64,000 nt of DNA from Endozoicomonas sp. G2_1 (GCF_017744155.1 NZ_JAGHQT010000012.1:1-64000); one strand, 5' to 3'. Shown: positions 47,498 to 57,747, numbered from the stretch's first letter. Numbers and translations: made by a program. The notes: generated from the sequence alone by a model not told the origin.

Positions 47498-47992
47498 ATG
47501 AAAACAGCTTGGTATAAAGAGCCTTGGGCTTGGTTAGTATTTATTCTTCCATTCACTGCCGTTGTCGCTGGCATTGCCACCGTATTTATCGCCAACCACG
47601 AACCCGATGCACTGGTTGTTGGCGACTATTACAAAAAAGGTAAAGCGATTAACTTAGAGCTGTCAAAAGTTAAACAAGCGCAAAAGCTCGGGATTAAATT
47701 TGCCATCAAATTCGATAATAACCAGCTAGTGGTTAAACCAACCGGCATAGAGAAAGAATTTCCGGTATTAAATGTCAACTTCTACCACCCTACTCAAGCT
47801 GATAAAGACTTTTATTTAGCCTTAACCGCCGACGGTAACGGTTTATTTAGACATCACGTTGAACAGTCAGTTAACGGCAAGTGGCGCATTACTATTACAC
47901 CGTTTGAAAATCACTGGAAAGTGCAAAACACGTTGAGCTTGCCACAGTCAGACTTTGTTGATTTTCTGCCAGATCCAACCAAAGCTATTTAA
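47498..47992 (+). CDS. ccoH: cbb3 oxidase assembly protein CcoH (FixH family)
   Basis: 164 residues from ATG 47498: a single membrane helix (about 10-32) and a periplasmic beta-rich domain ending KWRITITPFENHWK. CcoH binds late cbb3 intermediates during assembly. A longer in-frame start at 47459 exists, but it overlaps a -10 box (TATAAT), and family members begin with the MKTAWYKEP-type sequence, so 47498 is chosen. ccoI follows after 32 bp. Confidence 0.85.
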   Translation: MKTAWYKEPWAWLVFILPFTAVVAGIATVFIANHEPDALVVGDYYKKGKAINLELSKVKQAQKLGIKFAIKFDNNQLVVKPTGIEKEFPVLNVNFYHPTQADKDFYLALTADGNGLFRHHVEQSVNGKWRITITPFENHWKVQNTLSLPQSDFVDFLPDPTKAI

Positions 47993-48024
47993 GTTTCGCC
48001 TGCCCCTATAGATGTAATAACTAG

Positions 48025-50412
48025 ATGTCTGAAAATTGCTTCCATTGTGACGAGGTAGTTCCAAAGGGAATTGATTTAACGGTCACAATCAACAACGTTG
48101 TTCAACCAATGTGCTGCATTGGTTGCCAAGCGGTCGCCCAAACCATTGTTGATAACAACTTAACCGAATATTATCAATTTCGCACCGAACCCGCGCAAAA
48201 AGGTGCCGAACTGGTACCTGAACAGCTCAAACGTCATCAATTGCTCGACGACGATCACTTGCAGGATGAATTCACCTACAGTGGTGATGATTACAAAGAA
48301 ACCATCTTAACCATTGACGGCATTAGCTGTGCCGCCTGTGCTTGGTTGATTGAGATGCAAATAAGCAAACTCAAAGGCGTCGTTAACATTAACGTCAATG
48401 CGACTAGCCAGCGGGCAACGGTGCGTTGGCAAGAGCAAACCATTCAGCTCAGCGATATTCTCATTGCCATTGAACACATCGGTTACCAAGCCCTGCCGTT
48501 TAAAGCAAGTACCGCAGAGCAGCTCAATCAAACGCAAAGTAAAAATTTTATTAAACGACTTGGTATTTCTGGCATCTTGATGATGCAAGTGATGATGATC
48601 GCGGTTGGGCTTTATTTTGGCGCATTTTCTGGCATGTCAGAGCACACTGAAGTGTATTTGCGTTGGACCAGTTTTTTCTTGTCTATTCCGATTATTTTTT
48701 ACGGCGCCTACCCGTTTTACATCGGTGCGATAAACGCCTTAAAGTCAAAGCGACTGTCGATGGATGTCCCTGTTTCCATTGCAATATTACTGGCGTTTAG
48801 TGCCAGTGCCTGGGCAACCGTTAGTCAACAAGGTGAAGTCTACTTTGAATCGATTTCAATGTTTACTTTCTTGCTCTTAATAGGAAAATTTCTCGAATTT
48901 AGGGCTCGCTCGAGAGCGGCACAAATGTCGGCAAACCTACTTAAAATGATGCCGATGACCGCAACCAAGCTAGAGGACAACGAAGAAGTCTTTATTGCCG
49001 CGCGCAAATTAAACGTTGCCGACACAGTGTTAATTAAACCCGGTGAAGTTGTGCCCGCAGATGGCGTGATCTTATCGGGCAAAAGTCAGCTCAATGAAGC
49101 TATGCTTTCAGGTGAACAGTTGCCGGTTAATAAAACACAAGGTGATACGGTTTTTGCCGGTACTATTAACGGCGACGGCAACCTCACGGTGGAAGTGAAA
49201 AAAAGTCCGCAAATGAGCTTTTTGAGTCAACTGATTCGCCTCAGTGAATCATCTCAAGCGTACAAGCCTAAAATCGCTCAGTTGTCAGATAAAATTGCCC
49301 AGTACTTTGTTGCAATCATTTTGTTTACTGCCATAGGTACCGCGCTTTATTGGCACCAACACCTGCCTGCAGAAGCATTTTGGATAACCTTATCGGTATT
49401 AGTTGCGACCTGCCCTTGTGCTTTATCGTTGGCAACGCCAACAGCGTTAACCTGTGGTACCACTAAGCTCAATAAAAATGGCATTATGATCAAATCTGGT
49501 CACGTGATTGAAACCATGCCAAAAGTCGACTGCATTGCGTTTGATAAAACTGGGACTCTAACTGCGGGCCAATTTACCCTTAAAAAGGTATCAATTTTTG
49601 ACAATAACTACAGCGAAGAACAGTTGCTTGCCATTGCTGCGGCACTTGAGGCTTATTCTGAACATCCGTTGGCAAAAGCTTTCAGCCAGTATCGCGACTT
49701 TAGCATTGGTATTGAGCAGGCAGAAGTCACAGCTGGTTCAGGTGTTACCGGTGTATTAGCAGATAAAACTTGGCAAATAGGTAAACCAAGCTGGTTGTTA
49801 ACAGGTGCTGATTTAACCGAGCATCAACAGGCGCAATGTGTATTGATTGTCGACCAGCAACTTGTTGCCCGCTTTGATTTAGCAGACACCATTCGCGACG
49901 ATGCCACGCAAGTAATTGACGACTTAAAACAGCAACAAATTAAGCCACTGATGCTCTCTGGTGATAACAGTCACGGTTGTCAGCAAGTAGCCAATGTTGT
50001 TGGCATTGATGATAACAATGTCAAAGCGAGTTTGACTGCTGAAGATAAGATGACGTTTGTCAAAGCCGAACAAGGACAACACACAGTCGCCATGATTGGC
50101 GACGGCATTAACGATACGCCAGTATTTAGTGCCGCCCATATTGCTATAGCCATGGGCAGCGGTACTGACGTTGCTAAAACTGGTGCCGACGTGATTTTAT
50201 TGAACAATCAATTGTCATCTTTAACTAAGCTGCAACAGGTCGCGAAAAAGACCCAAAAGATTATCTGGCAAAATTACCTGTGGGCCTTTGGTTATAATGC
50301 TATTATATTACCACTGGCGGTTGCTGGCATGATAACGCCTTACATGGCGGTTATCGGTATGTCTGCCAGTTCAATTTTAGTTATTACCAACTCGCTGCGG
50401 TTATTAAAGTAA
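48025..50412 (+). CDS. ccoI: copper-exporting P1B-type ATPase CcoI
   Basis: Copper-translocating ATPase needed to load copper into the cbb3 oxidase. 795 residues: an N-terminal metal-binding region with several Cys motifs (CFHCDE, CCIGC), a heavy-metal-associated domain with CAAC, about eight membrane helices, the membrane metal site CPCALSLATP, phosphorylation motif DKTGT, HP motif SEHPLAK and GDGINDTP. FixI/CcoI members have this double N-terminal layout. Stop and ccoS start overlap by one base. Confidence 0.95.
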   Translation: MSENCFHCDEVVPKGIDLTVTINNVVQPMCCIGCQAVAQTIVDNNLTEYYQFRTEPAQKGAELVPEQLKRHQLLDDDHLQDEFTYSGDDYKETILTIDGISCAACAWLIEMQISKLKGVVNINVNATSQRATVRWQEQTIQLSDILIAIEHIGYQALPFKASTAEQLNQTQSKNFIKRLGISGILMMQVMMIAVGLYFGAFSGMSEHTEVYLRWTSFFLSIPIIFYGAYPFYIGAINALKSKRLSMDVPVSIAILLAFSASAWATVSQQGEVYFESISMFTFLLLIGKFLEFRARSRAAQMSANLLKMMPMTATKLEDNEEVFIAARKLNVADTVLIKPGEVVPADGVILSGKSQLNEAMLSGEQLPVNKTQGDTVFAGTINGDGNLTVEVKKSPQMSFLSQLIRLSESSQAYKPKIAQLSDKIAQYFVAIILFTAIGTALYWHQHLPAEAFWITLSVLVATCPCALSLATPTALTCGTTKLNKNGIMIKSGHVIETMPKVDCIAFDKTGTLTAGQFTLKKVSIFDNNYSEEQLLAIAAALEAYSEHPLAKAFSQYRDFSIGIEQAEVTAGSGVTGVLADKTWQIGKPSWLLTGADLTEHQQAQCVLIVDQQLVARFDLADTIRDDATQVIDDLKQQQIKPLMLSGDNSHGCQQVANVVGIDDNNVKASLTAEDKMTFVKAEQGQHTVAMIGDGINDTPVFSAAHIAIAMGSGTDVAKTGADVILLNNQLSSLTKLQQVAKKTQKIIWQNYLWAFGYNAIILPLAVAGMITPYMAVIGMSASSILVITNSLRLLK

Positions 50413-50648
50413 TGTCGATCATCTATGTCTTAATTCCAGTCGCTATCATCCTTACCATCGTCGGTATCTATGCGTTTTTCTGGGCGGTTAAAACCGAGCA
50501 GTTTAACGACCTAGAAAAAGAAGGGATGAGTATTTTATTTGACGATAAAAAATCAGAGTCAGAACCGAATGGCACGGATAAACAAGATGACTCGGCAGTT
50601 GAGCAAACCAAAATAGCGACTGACAGCGACGACAAATCCTCTCAGTAA
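50412..50648 (+). CDS. ccoS: cbb3 oxidase assembly protein CcoS
   Basis: 78 residues: one membrane helix (about 4-27) with a WAVKTEQFNDLEKEG motif after it and an acidic tail. Needed for heme/copper incorporation into CcoN. It overlaps ccoI by one base; the C-terminal tail is longer than in many homologues. Confidence 0.93.
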   Translation: MSIIYVLIPVAIILTIVGIYAFFWAVKTEQFNDLEKEGMSILFDDKKSESEPNGTDKQDDSAVEQTKIATDSDDKSSQ

Positions 50649-50681
50649 TATCAAGACTAACACCGGCGAATATCGTTTTTC

Positions 50682-51356
50682 ATGAGCTTAGACTATTTCT
50701 CTGCCCTACTGATAGGTTTACTCGGCGCCGGCCACTGCCTTGGCATGTGTGGTGGGGTTACGGGTATGCTAACCTCGGCACTAGGCCAGCAGCAAAAATC
50801 GACTCAGCGCGCGCGCTTAGTACTAGCATATAACCTAGGTCGCATCGGTTCATATACCCTAATGGGCGCAATTGTTGGCTTTACCGGGTCAATTGCCGCT
50901 AAAAATATTGGCCTACCAATCGCGGGCCTGCGCCTAGTTGCCGCAATATTTTTAATTTTCTTGGGGCTGTATATTGGCCAATGGTTAATGTGGTTAAGCC
51001 ACGTAGAACGTTTAGGCAAAGGCCTATGGCAAAAACTCGCACCGTTAAACAAACAACTCATTCCTGTTAACAGCACCAGTAAAGCCCTGGGTTTAGGCGC
51101 TTTGTGGGGCTGGTTGCCATGTGGTTTAGTATATTCAACCCTAACTTGGTCAATCGCTAGCGGCAGCGCGCGTAATGGCGCGCTAATTATGCTGTTTTTC
51201 GGTCTTGGTACTTTGCCAGCGCTACTGACAATGTCGTTAGGTATAATATCGCTAAAGAGCCTCCTAAAAAATTTCTGGTTTAGGCAAGTAACTGCTGTGT
51301 TACTAATAATTTACGGTATTTACAGCTTAGTGATTGCATATCAACTATTGTTTTAA
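50682..51356 (+). CDS. TauE/SafE-family membrane protein, cbb3-linked
   Basis: 224 residues with about six membrane helices. The first holds GAGHCLGMCGG, a Cys/His/Met pattern typical of the copper-related TauE/SafE subgroup often found after ccoS in gammaproteobacteria. A WGWLPCGLVYSTL segment carries a further Cys. Likely role: metal or sulfur handling for the oxidase; the transported species is inferred, not seen. Confidence 0.85.
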   Translation: MSLDYFSALLIGLLGAGHCLGMCGGVTGMLTSALGQQQKSTQRARLVLAYNLGRIGSYTLMGAIVGFTGSIAAKNIGLPIAGLRLVAAIFLIFLGLYIGQWLMWLSHVERLGKGLWQKLAPLNKQLIPVNSTSKALGLGALWGWLPCGLVYSTLTWSIASGSARNGALIMLFFGLGTLPALLTMSLGIISLKSLLKNFWFRQVTAVLLIIYGIYSLVIAYQLLF

Positions 51357-51392
51357 TACCATACGCCTAACTATTAAATTTTGGTATTACCT

Positions 51393-52118
51393 ATGTCGTC
51401 AGCAAAGCCAAGCTGTGCTAACAGCCAATATATTCATTGCCAAAACTGTAGTATTAGTGAGCTATGCTTACCCTTTTCTTTGAACGATCAAGAACTGGAT
51501 CTACTTGACAATATTATTGACAGGAAACGTCCAGTACACAAAGGTGATCGCTTGTTTAAAGATGGCGACAGCATGCAATCACTTTACGCTATAAGAACAG
51601 GTACCTTTAAAACTTACACCATTAATGCCAATGGTGAAGAGCAAATCACAGGTTTCCACCTAGCCGGCGACTTGTTGGGCTTTGACGCTATTGCTGACAG
51701 CAAACACCCGAGCTTTGCTCAGGCATTAGATACCTCAATGGTTTGTGAAATCCCATATAACACGCTTGATTCTCTCTCTAACTCAATGCCTAAGCTCAAA
51801 AAGCAAATTTTGCGTTTAATGAGCGACGAAATTCGCACCGATCAAGAAATGTTAACCTTGCTCAATCGAAAAAATGCCGAACAGCGGCTTGCAACCTTCT
51901 TAACGATGTTAAGTAACCGCTATGAAGCGCGTGGCTTATCAAGTACAGATTTTAGATTGTCGATGACTCGCAGTGATATTGGCAATTACCTAGGGCTAAC
52001 CGTAGAAACTATCAGCCGCTTACTGAATCGTTTCGACAAACAATCGTTACTAAAGGTTAGTGGCAAGTCCATTTCAATCTTAGACCTAAACCAGCTGAAA
52101 CAAATCGCAGAGTTATAA
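51393..52118 (+). CDS. fnr: oxygen-sensing regulator Fnr
   Basis: 241 residues from ATG 51393 (an in-frame TTG 12 bp earlier is possible). N-terminal cluster cysteines are Cys16, Cys19 and Cys25 ([11 protein letters not shown]), with a fourth Cys in DTSMVCEIP, so the 4Fe-4S oxygen switch is intact. A cyclic-nucleotide-like domain follows, then a helix-turn-helix whose recognition segment TVETISRLL is the FNR type. It is transcribed after the cbb3 assembly genes and probably controls them. Confidence 0.96.
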   Translation: MSSAKPSCANSQYIHCQNCSISELCLPFSLNDQELDLLDNIIDRKRPVHKGDRLFKDGDSMQSLYAIRTGTFKTYTINANGEEQITGFHLAGDLLGFDAIADSKHPSFAQALDTSMVCEIPYNTLDSLSNSMPKLKKQILRLMSDEIRTDQEMLTLLNRKNAEQRLATFLTMLSNRYEARGLSSTDFRLSMTRSDIGNYLGLTVETISRLLNRFDKQSLLKVSGKSISILDLNQLKQIAEL

Positions 52119-52134
52119 TCTGCACATAACGATC

Positions 52135-52164
52135 GTGTGATGGTGATACGAATAACCATCACAC
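52135..52164. repeat. hairpin and short tandem repeat after fnr
   Basis: GTGTGATGGT pairs perfectly with ACCATCACAC (10 bp, 10-nt loop), 17 bp after the fnr stop. The right arm is part of a 15-bp tandem repeat (CGAATAACCATCACA then CGAATAATCATTACA). No T-run follows, so it is probably a 3' hairpin rather than a classical terminator. Confidence 0.55.
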
Positions 52165-52323
52165 GAATAATCATTACACGCTATCTCACTATTTATCGCC
52201 TTTAAAGCTGGGCATTAATTTAACCCATAACAAGCGCTAATCAACCTTTCTCGCGATTGTCCTTTTTCGTTTACCCCGCACTTGGCAAGCTCAATTGCTT
52301 CCACTATGCTTAATAACAAGAAC

Positions 52324-52337
52324 TTGATTTAAAACAA
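52324..52337 (+). promoter_or_regulatory. FNR-box-like site upstream of uspE
   Basis: TTGATTTAAAACAA matches the FNR consensus TTGAT-N4-ATCAA at nine of ten positions. It lies 63 bp before the uspE ATG, a distance compatible with direct activation by the fnr gene product encoded immediately upstream. Confidence 0.55.
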
Positions 52338-52400
52338 ATAAAATGTCTCATCTATCGGGCATGATAAGTTTATAAAACTAAGTACTAACGTGAGGTAAAC

Positions 52401-53327
52401 ATGGAAAAGTATCAGAATTTACTCGTAGTGATCGATCCAAAAACTGAGGATCAAAAAGCGCTAAAAAGAGCCATTGATCTTGCAGCAAAAACCAATGCCA
52501 AGATTACCGCTTTCCTTACTATTTTCGACTTTTCCTACGAAATGACCACGATGTTATCGAGTGACGAGCGCGAGGCCATGCGTCAATCGGTAATAAAAAG
52601 CCAAGAACAGTGGATTAACGACATCATTGCTAAACTTGGCGTTGAACACCTCAATATTACTGTAAAAGTCGTTTGGCACAATCGTCCTTTTGAATCGATC
52701 ATAGAACAAGCGCTCGCCGAGGGTTGTGATTTAGTGATCAAGGGCACTCATGAGCACGACAAACTCAAATCAGTCATTTTTACCCCAACTGATTGGCATA
52801 TTTTGCGTAAATGCCCTTTGCCAGTGTTATTAGTTAAAGACCACAGTTGGCCTAAAGACGGCAATATTTTAGCGGCAATCAATGTCGGTAGTGAAGACGA
52901 AGAGCACGCGTCACTTAACCACAAGATCACCGAAGAAGCGCTTAACTTAGCTAATCTAATCGACGCCAATGTTCACTTGGTGAATTCTTACCCGGGCACG
53001 CCAGTGAATATCGCGATTGAAATTCCCGAATTTAACGCAAGTGAATACAATGATAATATGCGCCAACACCACGTTGATGCCATTACTAAGCACGCATCAA
53101 CATTTGGTATAGCATCAGAAGCCTTGCACATTGAAGAAGGTTTACCTGAAGATGTTATCGATACCCTATCCCACAAACTCGATGCCGAGCTCGTCATTTT
53201 AGGGACCGTTGGTCGCACAGGTTTGTCGGCTGCGTTAATTGGTAACACCGCTGAACATGTGATTGACCGCTTAAATTGCGATGTTTTAGCACTAAAACCC
53301 GATGAATTTGTCAGTCCATTGTCGTAG
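52401..53327 (+). CDS. uspE: universal stress protein E (tandem Usp domains)
   Basis: 308 residues with two Usp domains (about 4-145 and 155-300). The first contains DPKTEDQKALKRA and the second ends GTVGRTGLSAALIGNTAEHV, the ATP-binding loop pattern of the second repeat. In gammaproteobacteria uspE sits beside fnr, as here, and contributes to stress survival and adhesion. A FNR-like site lies 63 bp upstream. Confidence 0.94.
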   Translation: MEKYQNLLVVIDPKTEDQKALKRAIDLAAKTNAKITAFLTIFDFSYEMTTMLSSDEREAMRQSVIKSQEQWINDIIAKLGVEHLNITVKVVWHNRPFESIIEQALAEGCDLVIKGTHEHDKLKSVIFTPTDWHILRKCPLPVLLVKDHSWPKDGNILAAINVGSEDEEHASLNHKITEEALNLANLIDANVHLVNSYPGTPVNIAIEIPEFNASEYNDNMRQHHVDAITKHASTFGIASEALHIEEGLPEDVIDTLSHKLDAELVILGTVGRTGLSAALIGNTAEHVIDRLNCDVLALKPDEFVSPLS

Positions 53328-53409
53328 ATTTTTACCCACTGTGCTTATACTCGTTTTTTGCTAGTACTAAAGCGACATTTTATAAATCGACAAAGCACTT
53401 GCACTTCTA

Positions 53410-53452
53410 ACGCGAATAACGCTCCCCAACTAAGCGTTATTCGCGTTTTTTA
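53410..53452 (+). terminator. terminator after uspE
   Basis: A perfect 14-bp stem (ACGCGAATAACGCT / AGCGTTATTCGCGT) with a 9-nt loop, followed by T-run. Confidence 0.93.
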
Positions 53453-53538
53453 TTCTATCAATCTCGCCAGTAACAAGACATACTCGCATCTCTTGATGGA
53501 TTCAGTATAATACGCGCGATTATCGCTAGGAATTTATT

Positions 53539-54516
53539 ATGTCTGAACTTTCACCATCAAATTTATCAACCGAAACACCTGTCGCCACTGACCTTAACGA
53601 GTTAAGTGCCACTGAGAAAACTCAGTTGATCAAGCTTGAAAAAAAGCTGCGTAGAAATGTCGGACAAGCTATCGCCGAATACAATATGATTCAAGATGGC
53701 GACAAAATCATGGTCTGTCTATCAGGTGGTAAAGACAGCTATGCGCTGCTGTCGATTTTGATGATTTTAAAGCAACTAGCACCAATTAATTTTAGTATTG
53801 TTGCGGTTAATCTCGACCAAAAACAGCCGGGGTTTCCTGAACACGTATTGCCAAACTACCTCGACAGTTTGGGCGTTGATTACCACATTGTCGAAGAAGA
53901 CACCTATTCCATTGTTAAAGACAAGATTCCTGAAGGTAAAACCACTTGTAGCCTGTGTTCGCGTCTGCGACGCGCTGTACTTTACAAAGCGGCAAAAGAG
54001 CTAGGAGCAACAAAAGTCGCTTTGGGACATCACCGTGATGACATAATCGAAACACTAATGCTAAACATGTTTTACGGCGGCAAGATGAAAGCCATGCCTG
54101 CTAAATTAGTTTCTGATAATGGCGAACACGTCGTGATTCGCCCATTAGCGTTTTGTAAAGAGTCTGATTTAGCGCTTTACGCTAAACTAAAACAGTTCCC
54201 GATTATTCCCTGTAACCTGTGTGGCTCACAGCCTAATTTACAGCGCCAAAACATCAAACAAATGCTAAATCAATGGCAAGAGCTGTTTCCTGGCCGAATA
54301 GAGTCTATGTTTACCGCCATTCGCAACGTGGTGCCTTCGCACTTGTGCGACAGCGAGCTTTTCGACTTTAAAAATGTTGATTTAACCACTGGCGTTGTTA
54401 ACGGTGGTGACATTGCTTTCGACCAAGAAAGCGTAACAAGTTCAGATAGCGCTAACACTCAAAAAGCGAAGTTTGACCGTGGCGCAAACCCCGTTCAAAT
54501 CATTGATTTGAGCTAA
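53539..54516 (+). CDS. ttcA: tRNA 2-thiocytidine synthetase TtcA
   Basis: Thiolates cytidine 32 in several tRNAs. 325 residues: an N-terminal helix, PP-loop SGGKDS (near residue 60), then two CxxC pairs (CSLCSR and CNLCGS) that bind the iron-sulfur cluster of TtcA, and the GHHRDD motif between them. The ~35-residue N-terminal leader is Ser/Thr-rich and longer than in E. coli. The fnr-uspE-ttcA order is conserved in the order. Confidence 0.96.
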   Translation: MSELSPSNLSTETPVATDLNELSATEKTQLIKLEKKLRRNVGQAIAEYNMIQDGDKIMVCLSGGKDSYALLSILMILKQLAPINFSIVAVNLDQKQPGFPEHVLPNYLDSLGVDYHIVEEDTYSIVKDKIPEGKTTCSLCSRLRRAVLYKAAKELGATKVALGHHRDDIIETLMLNMFYGGKMKAMPAKLVSDNGEHVVIRPLAFCKESDLALYAKLKQFPIIPCNLCGSQPNLQRQNIKQMLNQWQELFPGRIESMFTAIRNVVPSHLCDSELFDFKNVDLTTGVVNGGDIAFDQESVTSSDSANTQKAKFDRGANPVQIIDLS

Positions 54517-54596
54517 TTGAGTTTAGCCACTTAATCAAAACGAGTTGGTTTGAGCTAATTACTTTAAATGGCTCACTTTGCATTACTTACTTTGAA

Positions 54597-55418
54597 TCAA
54601 AAGTACGCGCGATTGTGTCTTAGCATATCGGTGAGTTCTAAGACATAGTCGGCGCCACGTTCTGAATAAGGCACTAAACCCGTGGCTAATATTTCAGGCA
54701 ATAAAGCTTGATCTTGCTCACGCAGCTGACGGCGAATTGAGCGAAATAAAATATAGGCATTATTGGTATTGATATTGTGTAAGTAGCGCTTAACCGCGGC
54801 ATCAACTGACTTGAACGCTTCAACCTCGTGGTTTGCGCCGCTATTACGCGCTCTTGGTACCATGCCACAGCCCTTTCGGTAGCACCAAATACCAAAGAAA
54901 TTGAGACCAATTCGGGCAAAACGCGATGTTCCCCAAGCAGATTCATTAGCCGCTTGCACCAAGACTAACGCGGTTGGAATCTCATCAACTCTCGCCACTA
55001 ATTGGTCCATTTGCTGAAATGGTGTCAGATTCTTTGCTAAACGATATTGCTTGGCCAAATCACCAAGCCACAATAAGTCTTGATCAGACAATTCCTCTTC
55101 TAGCATTATCTGAGCTTGAATCTCTAACAGCTTTGCTCTCAAGCCTCGCAACCGAGCATTTTCGTCTTCAATCGATGGGCGAATAAATGCAAAAAACTGG
55201 CGTTTCTTCTCTTTTACATCAGGGATTGAGCCAAAATCAGGAAGTTGGACACTGTGTAACGGCTGCTCAACGGGTTTCGGTTTAACAACTTCGACGACTT
55301 TGGGTTCAGGCGGTTTAACGGGTGTATAAACTGGTTTTAAAAAAGTAAAAGGCGCAATAATAGCCACGATTGCTATCAAAGCTAATATCAATTTAACCAA
55401 CACACTGATATTGCGCAT
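54597..55418 (-). CDS. Bax-like glucosaminidase-domain protein
   Basis: 273 residues: one N-terminal membrane helix (about 7-27), a Pro/Lys-rich tether, a helical region and a glucosaminidase domain (about 130-265). The domain has the catalytic-region pattern ANESAWGTSRFA and WCYRKGCGMVPRAR, as in E. coli Bax. It should cleave or bind peptidoglycan from the periplasmic side. The catalytic Glu is taken as that of NESAWG. It ends the gene cluster read from the reverse strand. Confidence 0.85.
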   Translation of the reverse strand: MRNISVLVKLILALIAIVAIIAPFTFLKPVYTPVKPPEPKVVEVVKPKPVEQPLHSVQLPDFGSIPDVKEKKRQFFAFIRPSIEDENARLRGLRAKLLEIQAQIMLEEELSDQDLLWLGDLAKQYRLAKNLTPFQQMDQLVARVDEIPTALVLVQAANESAWGTSRFARIGLNFFGIWCYRKGCGMVPRARNSGANHEVEAFKSVDAAVKRYLHNINTNNAYILFRSIRRQLREQDQALLPEILATGLVPYSERGADYVLELTDMLRHNRAYF

Positions 55419-55485
55419 TTACTTTCCTTTAATTAGTTTTTACTACACCCAAAAACAGCTGAACTCAACGTTATTCCAATTATTA

Positions 55486-56307
55486 CTATGCCGAAAAAAT
55501 ATCATCGCGTCCATGAGAGTTAAGTGCATCGGCATTCACTTGCTGAATTTTCATACCGAAAATCTCGCGATAAAGAATCCCCTTAACATAGTAATACATT
55601 GGAATTAGGTAACTTAACCCCAAAGCAAAAACCGCCAAACCAACAATACCTAAGCCGGCATTGGTTAATACGATTGTCGGCAATGACAGCAGTAACAAGG
55701 TAATAGATAATACCAAGTACAAAGCAAAAATTTTAAACCATTGAAACCTAAGCGCCTTAATTGATAATACGATTGCCTGCATAGGTGATACGCGTTTTTC
55801 GATGACTAGTGGTACCACTAAGGATAACGAGACAAAGAAGAAAATTGCCGGCAAAATCAATATTTGCCCCAAGCTAATTAACAAGGACGAAATCAGCGTT
55901 ACTAGCGCAACCCAACTACTGCGGCGCAAAAAGGCAAAAACTAACCTCGGTTCAGTTTGAACACCAATAACTTTTAAAATGCCCATCATTTCAACACCGG
56001 CGATAAATGGTGCCACTAAAACGGTTGCCACTAAATTAATTAAACTAAGCGGTGCTAAATCTTGCTCTGCACTACTAACCAAATTAATTCCTAAATAACT
56101 CGCACCAGCATACATAATAAAACCAGTGAGAAAAAAGCAAAACGCAATACCTAAATTTATCGGCTTGCGGCTTTGTTGCGTGTGCAGCCATGCCTCACGC
56201 AAAACTGCTTGGACATCAATTTTGTAATTTCCTGCCAACGCATTTTCAACGTTGCCGCCAATATTCACTAATGAATCTTTTTCCACAAATGACCTTTTAT
56301 TTTTCAT
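55486..56307 (-). CDS. polytopic inner membrane protein, unknown function
   Basis: 273 residues with six predicted membrane helices (about 49-73, 85-110, 131-155, 156-176, 192-215 and 218-240) and a hydrophilic N-terminus with a NVENALAGNY segment. The layout recalls bacterial multi-helix families such as BPSS1780-like proteins, but no motif confirms it. It lies 21 bp from the LysE gene upstream and 67 bp from the Bax-like gene downstream, all on the same strand. Confidence 0.7.
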   Translation of the reverse strand: MKNKRSFVEKDSLVNIGGNVENALAGNYKIDVQAVLREAWLHTQQSRKPINLGIAFCFFLTGFIMYAGASYLGINLVSSAEQDLAPLSLINLVATVLVAPFIAGVEMMGILKVIGVQTEPRLVFAFLRRSSWVALVTLISSLLISLGQILILPAIFFFVSLSLVVPLVIEKRVSPMQAIVLSIKALRFQWFKIFALYLVLSITLLLLSLPTIVLTNAGLGIVGLAVFALGLSYLIPMYYYVKGILYREIFGMKIQQVNADALNSHGRDDIFSA

Positions 56308-56328
56308 TGGAGAGTTTAAGAGTGTGCG

Positions 56329-56979
56329 TTATCCGGCATTCGACAACGTCGACCAAACAATTTCAAGGGCTAAAATAAGCAATACAGCACCCATCACGCG
56401 ATCTAACCAGTAGCCTTTGCGCTGCAAGTTTTGCCTAATACGCTGGTGACTAAGCATATAAGACAAGCTAGCAAACCAAATCGTGGTTGCAATTGCCATA
56501 TACAAACCGTAGGCGGACTTTACCATTAAAGGTGTGTCTGGGCTAATCACCATGGCAAATAAACTGACGAAGAACAGCGTTGCTTTAATGTTTAAACCAT
56601 TGACTAAAAAGCCATTAATAAAGGCTTTACGCGCTGATGGTGGTTTTTGTTCAGCATTAAAGTTTTCGTTATCTATTTGTTCTGGTGCTGGCGCTTTAGC
56701 GGTCAAACCAAAATAAGCGATATAAGCAAAATAACCAGCAGCTACCCATTTTAACGCCAACAGTAAACTTGGTTTGCTGGCAATCAACAAGCCAATGCCA
56801 ACTAAGGAATAAGTCACGTGTAACAAAATACCAGTGCCAATGCCAACGCTTGTATACAGGGCGGTTTTACGGCCGTAACAAACACTATTGCGGACAATCA
56901 CGGCAAAATCTGGCCCAGGGCTTGCCACGGCAAGAAAGTGAACAGCGGCAATCAATAAAAATTCATCTAAATAGGCCAT
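56329..56979 (-). CDS. LysE/RhtB-family exporter
   Basis: 216 residues with about six membrane helices. HFLAVASPGPDFAVIVRNSV carries the PGP motif typical of the RhtC-type branch, and FINGFLVNGLNIKATLF holds the second conserved motif. Threonine or homoserine efflux is usual for this branch; the substrate is inferred. This is a second LysE-family gene in the window, only distantly similar to the one at 42667. Confidence 0.87.
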   Translation of the reverse strand: MAYLDEFLLIAAVHFLAVASPGPDFAVIVRNSVCYGRKTALYTSVGIGTGILLHVTYSLVGIGLLIASKPSLLLALKWVAAGYFAYIAYFGLTAKAPAPEQIDNENFNAEQKPPSARKAFINGFLVNGLNIKATLFFVSLFAMVISPDTPLMVKSAYGLYMAIATTIWFASLSYMLSHQRIRQNLQRKGYWLDRVMGAVLLILALEIVWSTLSNAG

Positions 56980-57065
56980 TTGGCGCTTCCTGTCTGCTTG
57001 TTTGAGCTATATGAGTCTTTGATATTATCCATGTGGTCATAAAGTTCGTTTACTACTTTTGCTCG

Positions 57066-57722
57066 CTACTTTTGGTCTCTACTTTGCCCATCACTGCTGC
57101 CGTTCGCAGTTTTCTGCTTAATCGAGGCCAAGCAATGAGCAAAGAACTGATAACCTTTGTCGCGAGCTAACGACATATTATTGAGCGGAATTTGCTCCGG
57201 TTGCTTGTAGGTTGCTAGCACCTTACTCATACTCTGTTCGCGAATAATGTGTAGAGTCGGCCAAGGTGACTTATTGGTAAAATTAGTGACATCATCAACG
57301 CTTTGATCGGCAAAACAGTAATCAGGGTGAAAACTTGCGAGCTGAAACTCACCTTCAAAGCCCATATCTTCGAGTAAGTCCTGACTGTAATCAAGCAGTT
57401 CCAAATAGTGTTCAAAATCAGTAAAGCCCTGGCTGTAAATGACCAAGCTAGTTTCCAATTGAGGATTGTTGGCAAGGTGTTCAAACTGGCTGGCAAGTTC
57501 ATCAATAGCACTGGTTATTTTGATTTGCTGGCTATCGACATAGTGAATTGTATTATTAACGAATTCTTTTTTGGCAAATGGACAGAAGTTCAAGCCAATC
57601 ACGATTTGCTCAAGCCAAGCTTTGGTTTGCAAAATAGCAGTGGTATCGGCAACGGCGTTAACGTTATTGTCCTTGTGAGACTGTGCTAAAGAGTTTGGTA
57701 AAGAAGGATTAGATACATTCAT
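57066..57722 (-). CDS. DUF1415-family protein
   Basis: 218 residues from ATG 57722; a longer frame to 57794 would overlap the ABC gene. The family hallmarks are visible: WLEQIVIGLNFCPFA with a Cys-Pro, QLASFHPDYCFA, NKSPWPTLHIIRE. The function of the family is unknown. It starts 25 bp after the ABC exporter stop, so it is likely co-transcribed. Confidence 0.85.
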   Translation of the reverse strand: MNVSNPSLPNSLAQSHKDNNVNAVADTTAILQTKAWLEQIVIGLNFCPFAKKEFVNNTIHYVDSQQIKITSAIDELASQFEHLANNPQLETSLVIYSQGFTDFEHYLELLDYSQDLLEDMGFEGEFQLASFHPDYCFADQSVDDVTNFTNKSPWPTLHIIREQSMSKVLATYKQPEQIPLNNMSLARDKGYQFFAHCLASIKQKTANGSSDGQSRDQK

Positions 57723-57747
57723 TTGATAAGAAATACACCAGTTATGT

